Below, one piece after another: positions 54,565 through 62,601 of a stretch of 64,000 bases of DNA (position 1 is the first letter of the stretch; every line of letters starts with the position of its first letter). The translations under genes were made by a program, and so were the position numbers. The notes beneath the pieces were generated by a model. It searched no databases and was not told where the DNA came from. It saw only the letters and a list, made by a program, of their open reading frames with translations. The stretch spans positions 1-64,000 of the forward strand of contig CANNBP010000009.1 of assembly GCA_947502885.1 (NCBI GenBank), in the 5' to 3' direction. This DNA comes from an uncultured Aquimarina sp. (GTDB taxonomy: Bacteria; Bacteroidota; Bacteroidia; Flavobacteriales; Flavobacteriaceae).

Positions 54565-55944
54565 ATGATAAAAAAGATCTATCAAAAAAGCCCGGTTTTA
54601 TTTCAGAATATTATTATTTCTGTTTACGGATTATATTGGAAAAACAGAAGATTAGGAGGTGTTTTTGATAAAGAGGTAAAAAAGTTTAAGGAAAGAGAAG
54701 CTTTTACAAAAATACAGTGGAAAGACTATCAAACACATGAGTTGAGAAAACTATTAAAACATGCTTTTGATACAGTTCCGTACTACAATGAACTATATAG
54801 TAAGTATGGATTTAAATCTAGTGACTTTAATACGTTTGAAATAGAAGATTTGAAACGGCTGCCATATCTAGAGAAAGATGATCTAAGAAAGTATGGTACT
54901 ACAACATTAGTATCTTCAAAAAAAAAGAAAGGTACTTTTTTGGCAAGTAGTGGCAGTACAGGGACCCCGATTAAAGCATATTTTACTAATAAGACACATC
55001 AAATATGGAGTGCCGTATATGAGGCACGTGTAAGAAATTGGGCTGGGGTGAATCATAAAATGGCAAGGGGAATGATTGGAGGAAGAAGAATTCTACCAGA
55101 TGCTAATGCAAAACCACCATATTACAGGTATAACATGGCCGAAAAACAAACGTATTTTTCTGCATATCATTTATCTCCGGAGACTGTGTACAATTACCTA
55201 GAAGGAATAAAAAAAAATAAGGTAGAGTATATGGTTGGATATGCGGTTAGTAATTACCTGTTGGCAGATTTTATAGAGAAAAAAGGATTAGATGCCCCCC
55301 AATTAAGAGCTGTACTTACTTCTAGTGAGAAGCTTACACAAGAAATGCGAGAAACCATAGAACGTGTGTATAAATGTAAAGTTTATGATGGATACAGTGG
55401 TGTAGAGTCTTGCGGACTCATTTCTGAAAATAAAGATGGGGAATTTTTGTTTAGCAATGATACAGGTATTATGGAGGTAATTGATGAAAAAGGAGAAGAT
55501 GTCTCTTTTGGTGAAACCGGAGAAGTAATCGCTACAGGTTTTTTAAATTATGATCAACCACTCATCCGTTATAGAATTGGAGATAGAATCAAGTTATCTA
55601 AAAATCAAAATACCAAATCAGGAATAGCCATGCCTGTGATAGATGAAATTGAAGGGAGAATGGAGGATGTTATCACGGCAAAGGATGGAAGGAAAATGGT
55701 TCGTTTTCATGGAATATTTGTCAATATCCCAAAGTTAATGGTGGCGCAATTAATCCAAAACAATATTGAAAACTATACTATAAACATTGTTGTCGAAGAA
55801 GGTTTTTCCAAAGGACAAGAGCTTGAAATGAAAAGAAGATTATGTAGTCAAGTAGGAGAAGTATCAATTGAGTTTAACTACCTAAAGGATATTCCCAGAA
55901 AAAACAACGGAAAATTTAGGGCCGTGATCTCTAATGTGAAGTGA
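54565..55944 (+). CDS. CapK/PaaK-like adenylate-forming enzyme
   Basis: The product has 459 residues of the phenylacetate-CoA ligase-like AMP-binding family. The ATP motif is FLASSGSTGTPIKAYFT, then YMVGYAVSNYLLADFIEK, AVLTSSEKLTQEMRETIE, YDGYSGVESCGLISE and LIRYRIGDRIKLSKNQN. Members called CapK occur in capsule loci, where they are thought to activate an acid for glycan modification; the substrate is not known. The gene stands alone in a ~45-bp to ~100-bp spaced position between the repeat protein and the second WbpB-like gene. Confidence 0.88.
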   Translation: MIKKIYQKSPVLFQNIIISVYGLYWKNRRLGGVFDKEVKKFKEREAFTKIQWKDYQTHELRKLLKHAFDTVPYYNELYSKYGFKSSDFNTFEIEDLKRLPYLEKDDLRKYGTTTLVSSKKKKGTFLASSGSTGTPIKAYFTNKTHQIWSAVYEARVRNWAGVNHKMARGMIGGRRILPDANAKPPYYRYNMAEKQTYFSAYHLSPETVYNYLEGIKKNKVEYMVGYAVSNYLLADFIEKKGLDAPQLRAVLTSSEKLTQEMRETIERVYKCKVYDGYSGVESCGLISENKDGEFLFSNDTGIMEVIDEKGEDVSFGETGEVIATGFLNYDQPLIRYRIGDRIKLSKNQNTKSGIAMPVIDEIEGRMEDVITAKDGRKMVRFHGIFVNIPKLMVAQLIQNNIENYTINIVVEEGFSKGQELEMKRRLCSQVGEVSIEFNYLKDIPRKNNGKFRAVISNVK

Positions 55945-56020
55945 TTTTTTAAACACAAGACTTACTTACTTTATGGAGTTTTTAAAGTTAACGTGTAATT
56001 ATATTTCCCAAAATAAAAAG

Positions 56021-56028
56021 TATCTTTG
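56021..56028 (+). promoter_or_regulatory. Candidate -7 element for the WbpB-like operon
   Basis: TATCTTTG fits the TAnnTTTG consensus exactly, 15 bp before the ATG at 56044. It implies a very short leader. No convincing -33 TTTG is present. It would drive the gene run from 56044 onward. Confidence 0.4.
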
Positions 56029-56043
56029 CGTTTTTAATTATAT

Positions 56044-57069
56044 ATGAAGAAAGAATTAAAGTTTGCCATAGTTGGTTGTGGTAGAATAGGAAATAGGCAT
56101 GCAGGTCATATCAACAATAATGGTACATTAGCCGCTGTATGCGATATAGAATTTGATAAAGCCAAAACACTATCAAAAGAATATAATGCTAAGGCATATG
56201 CTTCTATAGAAGAAATGTTAGCTAATGAGCCAGAGGTTGATTTAGTGGCTATTTGTTCTCCAAACGGATTGCATGCACAGCACACTATTCAAACTTTAAA
56301 AGCAGGTTTTCATGTATTGTGCGAAAAACCCATGGCAATAAGTGTTTATGACTGTGGTGAAATGATTAAAGTAGCAGAACGTGCTAATAAGAGATTAATG
56401 ATTGTTAAGCAAAATCGATTTAATCCACCAGTAGAAGCAATTAAAAAAATTATTGACGAAGGTAAACTAGGTAAAATATACTCAGCCCAGTTAAACTGTT
56501 TCTGGAATAGAAATCCAGATTACTATAAAAATTCCTGGAAAGGAACATTAGATCTCGACGGAGGAACGTTATATACCCAGTTCAGTCATTTTGTAGATTT
56601 ATTATATTGGATGGTAGGAGATGTTAAGAATGTTGAAGCTTTTGGAGGAAACTTTCATCATCAGGGGATTACAGAATTTGATGATAATGGAGCAATAGCT
56701 TTAGAGTTTTATAATGGAGCTATAGGTACTATTAATTATACTGTGAATAGCCATGGTAAAAACATGGAAGGTTCTTTAACAATTTTTGGAGAAAAAGGAA
56801 CGGTGAAAATTGGAGGTCAATACCTTAACGAACTAGAATATCAAAATATTGAAGGATATAAAGTAGAAAACTTACCCGAAGGAAATACAGCTAATAATTA
56901 TGGTCAATATCAAGGTTCTATGTCCAACCATGATAAGGTGTATGAAAATGTAGTTGAAGTATTAACTAATGATGGGGTGATTTCAGCAAATGGTTTTGAA
57001 GGGTTAAAAACAGTAGAAATAATCGACAAAATCTACCAAAAAATTACAGATAGAAACAAAAGTGTATAA
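56044..57069 (+). CDS. Gfo/Idh/MocA oxidoreductase, second UDP-GlcNAcA dehydrogenase-like
   Basis: The product has 341 residues. The Rossmann motif is KFAIVGCGRIGNRHAGHI, followed by AICSPNGLHAQHTIQTL, CEKPMAISVYDCGEMIK (EKP motif) and VKQNRFNPPVEAIKKII. It belongs to another subgroup than the WlbA-like gene at 41652, as the N-terminus (VGCGRIGNRHAG) and the following segments differ. The genes behind it encode an acetyltransferase (57062) and an aminotransferase (57520), so the likely reaction is NAD+-dependent oxidation at C3 of UDP-GlcNAcA, as in WbpB. Its stop is overlapped by the GTG start of the acetyltransferase. Confidence 0.88.
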   Translation: MKKELKFAIVGCGRIGNRHAGHINNNGTLAAVCDIEFDKAKTLSKEYNAKAYASIEEMLANEPEVDLVAICSPNGLHAQHTIQTLKAGFHVLCEKPMAISVYDCGEMIKVAERANKRLMIVKQNRFNPPVEAIKKIIDEGKLGKIYSAQLNCFWNRNPDYYKNSWKGTLDLDGGTLYTQFSHFVDLLYWMVGDVKNVEAFGGNFHHQGITEFDDNGAIALEFYNGAIGTINYTVNSHGKNMEGSLTIFGEKGTVKIGGQYLNELEYQNIEGYKVENLPEGNTANNYGQYQGSMSNHDKVYENVVEVLTNDGVISANGFEGLKTVEIIDKIYQKITDRNKSV

Positions 57070-57514
57070 AAGTCTTAAGATAGGAGTAATTAACTGTGAT
57101 TTTGGCCAAAATGTAAAGGTTGTTGAGCCAGTTAATTTGTATGGATGTAAAATAGGTGATAACTGTTTTATAGGACCTTTTGTTGAAATACAGAAAAAAG
57201 TAAATATTGGAACCAATACCAGAGTTCAATCCCATTCTTTTATTTGTGAATTAGTTGATATTGGAAATGACTGTTTTATTGGTCATGGAGTAATGTTTAT
57301 CAATGATTTATTTAGTGAAGGAAAACCGGCAGGAGGAGACCAGTCTAAATGGATGCCTACATCCATTGGAAATAATGTTTCAATAGGATCAAACGCAACA
57401 ATTCTTCCAGTTAAAATATGTAACAATGTAGTTATTGGAGCAGGATCAGTTGTAACAAAAAATATAGAAGAACCTGGCATTTATGCAGGCAATCCCGCAA
57501 AAAAAATTAGATAA
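57062..57514 (+). CDS. WbpD/WlbB-like hexapeptide N-acetyltransferase, GTG start
   Basis: The product has 150 residues. It begins at a GTG that overlaps the end of the dehydrogenase by 8 bp, the only reasonable start. It is built of left-handed beta-helix hexapeptide repeats (GDNCFIGPFVEIQKKVNIGT, GNDCFIGHGVMFINDL, GNNVSIGSNATILPV) and ends NVVIGAGSVVTKNI, GIYAGNPAKKIR. It is of the short WbpD/WlbB type that acetylates the 3-amino group of a UDP-2-acetamido-3-amino-hexuronate with acetyl-CoA. The context (dehydrogenase before, aminotransferase after) agrees. Confidence 0.9.
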   Translation: MYKSLKIGVINCDFGQNVKVVEPVNLYGCKIGDNCFIGPFVEIQKKVNIGTNTRVQSHSFICELVDIGNDCFIGHGVMFINDLFSEGKPAGGDQSKWMPTSIGNNVSIGSNATILPVKICNNVVIGAGSVVTKNIEEPGIYAGNPAKKIR

Positions 57515-57519
57515 TAAAA

Positions 57520-58617
57520 ATGGTAAAATTTCTCGATTTACAACATCAATATAGCACAATAAAAGAAGATATAGATAATGCTATTCAAACCATTATTAAT
57601 AACTCTTCTTTTATAGGAGGAAATGAATTGAAATCTTTTGAAAGTAATTTTGCCTCTTTTCAGAGTGCGGCATATTGTATAGGAGTAGCTAATGGAACAG
57701 ATGCTATTGAAATTGCAATTGAGGCATTAGATTTACCAAAAGGATCAGAAATTATAGTTCCTGCAAATAGTTTTATAGCAAGCTCAGAGGCGGTTACCAG
57801 ATCAGGACATAAGGTTGTTTTTTGCGATTGTAATGACACTAATTATTCAATATCATTAGATAGCCTAAGGTCTGTTATTACAAAAAATACAAAAGCAATT
57901 ATTGCAGTACATCTGTACGGACATCCTTGTGATATGGATGCGCTTTTGTCTATAGCAAAAGAATATGATCTCAAGATTATTGAAGATTGTGCACAGGCTC
58001 ATGGCGCAGAATATAATGGTAAGCGTATTGGTGCTATTGGGGATATAGGAACCTTTAGTTTTTACCCAGGAAAAAATCTTGGAGCTTATGGAGATGGAGG
58101 AGCGATTGTTACAAATAATGAGAGTCTTGCTACTAAATCAAGAATGATTGCAAATCATGGAAGAATCGAAAAATACAATCATATCTTCGAAGGAAGAAAT
58201 AGTAGATTGGATACTTTGCAAGCAGCAATTCTAAATGTTAAACTTCAACATTTAGAGGATTGGACAAATCAAAGAATAAAAATAGCTGATTACTATTTAG
58301 AAAATCTAAAAAATGTATCCGAAATAACCCTGCCTAAGAGATCAGACTGGGCAAGACAAGTGTATCATCTATTCGTTATCAGAACTGATAAAAGAGAAGA
58401 ACTTAAAGCATATCTCGCCGAGCAAAATATCCAATCGGGTATTCATTACCCAATTGCTTTGCCCAAGTTAGAAGCATATGCATATTTGAACCAGGCAGAA
58501 ACTGATTTTAATGCAAACCAAATGGATTCGCAACTTTTAAGTTTGCCAATTGGAGAGCACTTGTCGTTAGACGAAGTAGAAATAGTGGTTAATGCAATTA
58601 AAAAGTTCTTTTCTTAA
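57520..58617 (+). CDS. DegT/DnrJ/EryC1/StrS aminotransferase, WbpE-like (second copy)
   Basis: The product has 365 residues. It is a PLP-dependent sugar aminotransferase with the Schiff-base Lys at K185 (TFSFYPGKNLGAYGDGGAI) and EDCAQAHGAEYNGKRIGAI upstream. ANGTDAIEIAIEALDLP and GRNSRLDTLQAAILNVKL are also typical. It should transfer an amino group from glutamate to the 3-keto sugar made by the dehydrogenase at 56044, releasing 2-oxoglutarate. It is a paralogue of the gene at 40561, with which it shares the fold but not close sequence. It begins 5 bp after the acetyltransferase and precedes lhgO by 2 bp. Confidence 0.92.
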   Translation: MVKFLDLQHQYSTIKEDIDNAIQTIINNSSFIGGNELKSFESNFASFQSAAYCIGVANGTDAIEIAIEALDLPKGSEIIVPANSFIASSEAVTRSGHKVVFCDCNDTNYSISLDSLRSVITKNTKAIIAVHLYGHPCDMDALLSIAKEYDLKIIEDCAQAHGAEYNGKRIGAIGDIGTFSFYPGKNLGAYGDGGAIVTNNESLATKSRMIANHGRIEKYNHIFEGRNSRLDTLQAAILNVKLQHLEDWTNQRIKIADYYLENLKNVSEITLPKRSDWARQVYHLFVIRTDKREELKAYLAEQNIQSGIHYPIALPKLEAYAYLNQAETDFNANQMDSQLLSLPIGEHLSLDEVEIVVNAIKKFFS

Positions 58618-58619
58618 TT

Positions 58620-59819
58620 ATGGAATATGATGTTACAGTAATCGGAGCAGGAATTGTTGGGCTTTCTGTAGCATATAATCTATTGCAGGAGAAACCAGAA
58701 TTAAAAATAGCAATCCTTGAAAAAGAAAAGGATATTGCTGCTCATCAAACAGGGCATAATAGTGGTGTTATTCATTCGGGAATATATTATGAACCAGGAA
58801 GTGCTAAAGCTATTAATTGCAAAAATGGATATGACCTTCTTTTAGAATTTTGTAAAAAAGAAAATATTCATCACGAAATATGTGGAAAGATTATTGTGGC
58901 TACAAATTCTGATGAAGAAGAAAAACTACAAAATATTTTTGATAGAGGTATTGAAAATGGATTAAAAGGGCTGAAAATTCTTGATAAAGAAGAGTTACTT
59001 GATAAAGAACCCAATGTCTCTGGAACTAAAGGGATTTTAGTACCTCAAGCAGGAATAGTAGATTATAAAAAAGTGGCTCAAAGACTATTTGAAATAAGTA
59101 GAGATGCTGGAGCAAACTATCTTTTTAACCATAAAGTAACCGCAGTTCAAAAGCATGAAAATGCCTACACAATAAAAACAATAGATAAGGAGATTTCAAC
59201 TAGGTTTTTAATAAACTGTGCGGGACTTTATTCAGACAAAATTGCAAAAATGGATGGAGTCGGTCTGGATTTTAAAATAATTCCCTTTAGAGGAGAGTAT
59301 TATTTACTAAAAGATGAAAAAGCTGGTTTGGTAAAGAACTTAATATACCCTGTACCTGATCCTAGTTTTCCATTTCTTGGGGTTCATTTTACAAGAAGAA
59401 TTAACGGAAAAGTGGATGCAGGACCTAATGCGGTTCTTGCATTTAAAAGAGAAGGATATACAAAAAGGGATATCAATGTAAAAGAATTTATAGAGAGTAT
59501 ATCATATTCTGGTTTTATAAAAATAGCTCTTAAGTATTGGAAAGTGGGTATGTATGAAATGTATCGCTCATTTTCTAAAAAAGCGTTTGTAGCATCACTT
59601 CAGAAATTGATACCAGTAATAACAGAAGAAGATTTAGAAGTCGGAGAGTCTGGAGTTAGGGCACAATTATGTGGTAAAGATGGTAGCTTAGTAGATGATT
59701 TTTTGATTAAGCACACAAAAAATGCCGTACATATTATCAATGCACCCTCACCAGCGGCTACATCTTCTTTAAATATAGGAAAAGATATATCAGCAGTGGT
59801 TTTAAAAGCGTACGAATGA
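58620..59819 (+). CDS. lhgO: L-2-hydroxyglutarate oxidase
   Basis: The product has 399 residues. The FAD-binding motif is VTVIGAGIVGLSVAYNLL and the LhgO signature follows at ~40-60: HQTGHNSGVIHSGIYYEPGS. GLYSDKIAKMDG, and the C-terminal GVRAQLCGKDGSLVDDF with INAPSPAATSSLNIGKD, also fit. The enzyme oxidises 2-hydroxyglutarate to 2-oxoglutarate with electrons going to FAD and the quinone pool. It starts 2 bp after the WbpE-like gene and overlaps the next by 4 bp, so it is inside the sugar operon. A role in recycling 2-hydroxyglutarate formed by the dehydrogenase step is suggested by position. Confidence 0.92.
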   Translation: MEYDVTVIGAGIVGLSVAYNLLQEKPELKIAILEKEKDIAAHQTGHNSGVIHSGIYYEPGSAKAINCKNGYDLLLEFCKKENIHHEICGKIIVATNSDEEEKLQNIFDRGIENGLKGLKILDKEELLDKEPNVSGTKGILVPQAGIVDYKKVAQRLFEISRDAGANYLFNHKVTAVQKHENAYTIKTIDKEISTRFLINCAGLYSDKIAKMDGVGLDFKIIPFRGEYYLLKDEKAGLVKNLIYPVPDPSFPFLGVHFTRRINGKVDAGPNAVLAFKREGYTKRDINVKEFIESISYSGFIKIALKYWKVGMYEMYRSFSKKAFVASLQKLIPVITEEDLEVGESGVRAQLCGKDGSLVDDFLIKHTKNAVHIINAPSPAATSSLNIGKDISAVVLKAYE

Positions 59820-61180
59820 AATTTAAAAACTTAATACTTGATTTAGATAATACCTTGTATAGTTATGATAGTGCCCATAAGGAAGCACTATCTTTTCTTT
59901 TAAATCAGTTTTCAAGAGAGTTTCATATAGATATTGAAGATGTAAAGAAGACTTTCAGAATTGCAAGAAAGAAAACGCATATAGAGTTGCCAAATAGAGC
60001 TGCTTCTCATAATAGGTTATTGTATGTACAAAAGTTATTTGAACTCTATAATATAAGCAGTTTACCATATGCCTTAAAATATTATAATTTTTATTGGGAT
60101 ACTTTTTTAAATCAAATGACTCTTTTTGAGGGTGTTGATCAAGCTTTGAATAACCATAGAGAAGAAGGAGGGAGAATTTGTTATGGTGTTTTTGCTGTAG
60201 TAATTTTTCTTTCTTTATTAGGGATAGTTAATCAAAGAGTTTACGTGAACCGAAATATTGTTCCGTTCATACCTTCTATGGTTCTAATTGCTGGATTGAT
60301 GATTGATAAAATAGTTAAACACTTGCAAGAACAGAATATTCTTAAAAATCAGAAAAGAATTTATGGGTTATATGCTATCTTGATTTTAGTAATATTTATT
60401 CCGCTAATAGCGAATTCAAAGAATTATAAAAACAAATTGCTACCAAATGTCAATAGTAATATAGAAAAGGCGTTATACGACATAAAGGACATCAAAAAAA
60501 GAGCGGTTAAAACGGTAGACGTAAACTATAAATTAAAAGAAGAAGATTTTAGGAATGTTTCTCAGGTAAAATCTATACCCGAAACTTACAGAGCGAATTT
60601 TACAGAAGTGATGGAAAGTTATGCCGAAGAGTTTAAGTTTTCAGATATTGTTTTGATTTCTGAAGTTAAAAACAATAAACAACTTACGAATTATTTGCTT
60701 CCCAAGATTTTTGATACAAATGTTCAGTTTTCTAATCACTTTATTTTTTATAATAAAGATTACAATAATCCTCAATTAAAAGATTCAAGGAAGAAACTTA
60801 GAACCATATTTCTTGGCTCAACTAAGATTAGAGAAGACTTGATTTTAGAAGAAGTGATGATAAGTAATATGGCTTTAGGGGCTAAGATATTTTTTAGGTT
60901 CAAAGCTCATGACATAGATAACTTAATAGGTTGTAGATTTTATTTTCATGGGTATCCATTTGAAAATGAAATTCAAAGGCTTCCAGAAAAGAGAATAAAG
61001 CATGGTTTTGAAGGTTGGGATTTTACGGTATCAACCGGAAATATTTTAAAAAAGAATGGCGAAGTTTATCTTGTTACAAATTTTAAACCAAGCTTAAAGA
61101 CGTACAAGAAATTTAATATGGCTATATTTCGAGGCTGTACAAAAAGTGAAATTATTACTCTAGAAAATGTACAATTATAA
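59816..61180 (+). CDS. In-frame chimera: truncated HAD phosphatase joined to the C-terminal part of a membrane protein
   Basis: The product has 454 residues in one frame with no stop. Residues 1-~118 match the first part of a HAD hydrolase of the YjjG type: the nucleophile motif LILDLDNTLYSYD and the cap domain (RLLYVQKLFELYNISSL ... MTLFEGVDQALNNH). At ~118-125 the sequence changes abruptly. HAD motifs II-IV are absent. From there it has membrane segments (VFAVVIFLSLLGIV; RNIVPFIPSMVLIAGLMID; YAILILVIFIPLIA) like the last helices of a GT-C-type glycosyltransferase, and a soluble tail of ~250 residues. A deletion that fused two genes is the simplest reading; an assembly error is not excluded. 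The HAD activity must be lost. Confidence 0.75.
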   Translation: MKFKNLILDLDNTLYSYDSAHKEALSFLLNQFSREFHIDIEDVKKTFRIARKKTHIELPNRAASHNRLLYVQKLFELYNISSLPYALKYYNFYWDTFLNQMTLFEGVDQALNNHREEGGRICYGVFAVVIFLSLLGIVNQRVYVNRNIVPFIPSMVLIAGLMIDKIVKHLQEQNILKNQKRIYGLYAILILVIFIPLIANSKNYKNKLLPNVNSNIEKALYDIKDIKKRAVKTVDVNYKLKEEDFRNVSQVKSIPETYRANFTEVMESYAEEFKFSDIVLISEVKNNKQLTNYLLPKIFDTNVQFSNHFIFYNKDYNNPQLKDSRKKLRTIFLGSTKIREDLILEEVMISNMALGAKIFFRFKAHDIDNLIGCRFYFHGYPFENEIQRLPEKRIKHGFEGWDFTVSTGNILKKNGEVYLVTNFKPSLKTYKKFNMAIFRGCTKSEIITLENVQL

Positions 61181-62433
61181 TGGGTAAGAATATTTGGATT
61201 ATCAATCAGTATATAACAAGTCCCGATATCGATAATGATGGATATCGACACTATTATATAGCAAAGCATCTAGAAAAGAAAGAAAAGTATAATACGTTAT
61301 TGATTACTTCTTCCTTTTCACATGCGCCCTATAGACACAATAAGTTTAGAGGGTTGTATAAGTTTTTTGATAAAGGAGTAAATACTTTAGTTTTAAAAGG
61401 AAATAAGTATAACAAATCGCATGGAAAAGGTAGAATGTTAAGTTGGATAATTTTTTCTATCGTATTATGTATACTTCCTTTTATTTCAAAAAAGAAAGTT
61501 CCTAAACCCGACATCATTGTATTGTCATCCTTACCGTTATTACCGATATTGAACATTCTTGTTTTTAAAAAGATATTTTACCCTAAATGTAAATTTATTT
61601 TTGAAATACGAGATTTATGGCCATTATCTGCCATTGAGTTAGGAAACTACTCTGAAAATAACGTGTTTATGAAATTTTTGGCATACCTTGAACGTTTAGC
61701 ATATGCCAATGCAGATACAATAGTTTCTGTAATACCCAGAGCAGATAAGCATATTAAACAGGTTTTAGGTCATGGTAATTTTAAGTATAAATGGATTACT
61801 AATGGGTATGAATTACCCGAAGAAAACTTAAAAAACAATACAAAGGATATTTTTGAAGACAAAATAGATAAAGATGCTTTTAATATAGGGTATGCGGGAA
61901 CAATTGTAATTGCAAATCCATTAGATACTATTATTAGTGTGGTTTCTAAATTGAAAGAAAAGAAAATCAACCTTTATGTCTTAGGAGGAGGGCCTGAAAA
62001 AGAAAGGCTTTTGAAGCTATCTAATGATTATGATAATATTAATTTTTTAGATAGAGTTCCTAAAAATGATGTAAGATTATTCCTTTCTAAAATGGATGTA
62101 TTGTTTATGGGAAAAGGAACAAAAGACACCAAGATTTATAACTTTGGAACCTCTCAGTTAAAGACATTTGATTATTTCTTTGCCAAAAAACCAATTATTC
62201 AAGCGCTTAGTTCAGATGAAAACCCGGTTACTTATTCAAGATCGGGATATGTAATACCTCCTCAGGATGAAGATGCCTTAAAAGAGAAATTGTTATATTT
62301 TCAACGATTAACAGAAGAAGAGCGTTTAGAATATGGCGAACGAGGGTTTGACTATTTGCTAGCAAATTGTACTTATGATAAAATAAGTAGGGCTTATGGC
62401 GAGGTTTTTGATGATTTTCATGTTGAATCTTAA
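61180..62433 (+). CDS. Glycosyltransferase family 4, WbuB-like
   Basis: The product has 417 residues with a GT-B fold. The start KNIWIINQYITSPDIDNDG and RHYYIAKHLEKK are typical of WbuB-like enzymes. Next come FEIRDLWPLSAIELGNYSEN, ADTIVSVIPRADKHIKQVLG and, in the donor domain, GYAGTIVIANPLDTI, VLGGGPEKERLLKLS and TSQLKTFDYFFAKKPIIQAL. A hydrophobic stretch near residue 90 may touch the membrane. The ATG overlaps the stop of the chimera by one base (TAATG), so it belongs to that transcript. It would add a sugar of the repeat unit; the donor is unknown. Confidence 0.9.
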   Translation: MGKNIWIINQYITSPDIDNDGYRHYYIAKHLEKKEKYNTLLITSSFSHAPYRHNKFRGLYKFFDKGVNTLVLKGNKYNKSHGKGRMLSWIIFSIVLCILPFISKKKVPKPDIIVLSSLPLLPILNILVFKKIFYPKCKFIFEIRDLWPLSAIELGNYSENNVFMKFLAYLERLAYANADTIVSVIPRADKHIKQVLGHGNFKYKWITNGYELPEENLKNNTKDIFEDKIDKDAFNIGYAGTIVIANPLDTIISVVSKLKEKKINLYVLGGGPEKERLLKLSNDYDNINFLDRVPKNDVRLFLSKMDVLFMGKGTKDTKIYNFGTSQLKTFDYFFAKKPIIQALSSDENPVTYSRSGYVIPPQDEDALKEKLLYFQRLTEEERLEYGERGFDYLLANCTYDKISRAYGEVFDDFHVES

Positions 62434-62458
62434 TAATTTTGCATAATACTAATTGTTA

Positions 62459-62492
62459 TTGTGTTTTTAGAATCACTTTGAAGGTAACTTTG
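62459..62492 (+). promoter_or_regulatory. Candidate promoter before the initiating sugar transferase gene
   Basis: TTG (62459-62461) and TAACTTTG (62485-62492, TAnnTTTG) are separated by 23 bp in the 168-bp gap after the GT4 gene. The ATG at 62602 lies about 110 bp downstream. Tentative. Confidence 0.35.
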
Positions 62493-62601
62493 TTAGAGTC
62501 TTGAAAGAGTTATAGTTTTAAAAGATTATTTTTGAAAAAATTTATAGAAATATATATCATTTAATAATTGTGATAATAGATTATATAAAAATATTTAGTT
62601 A

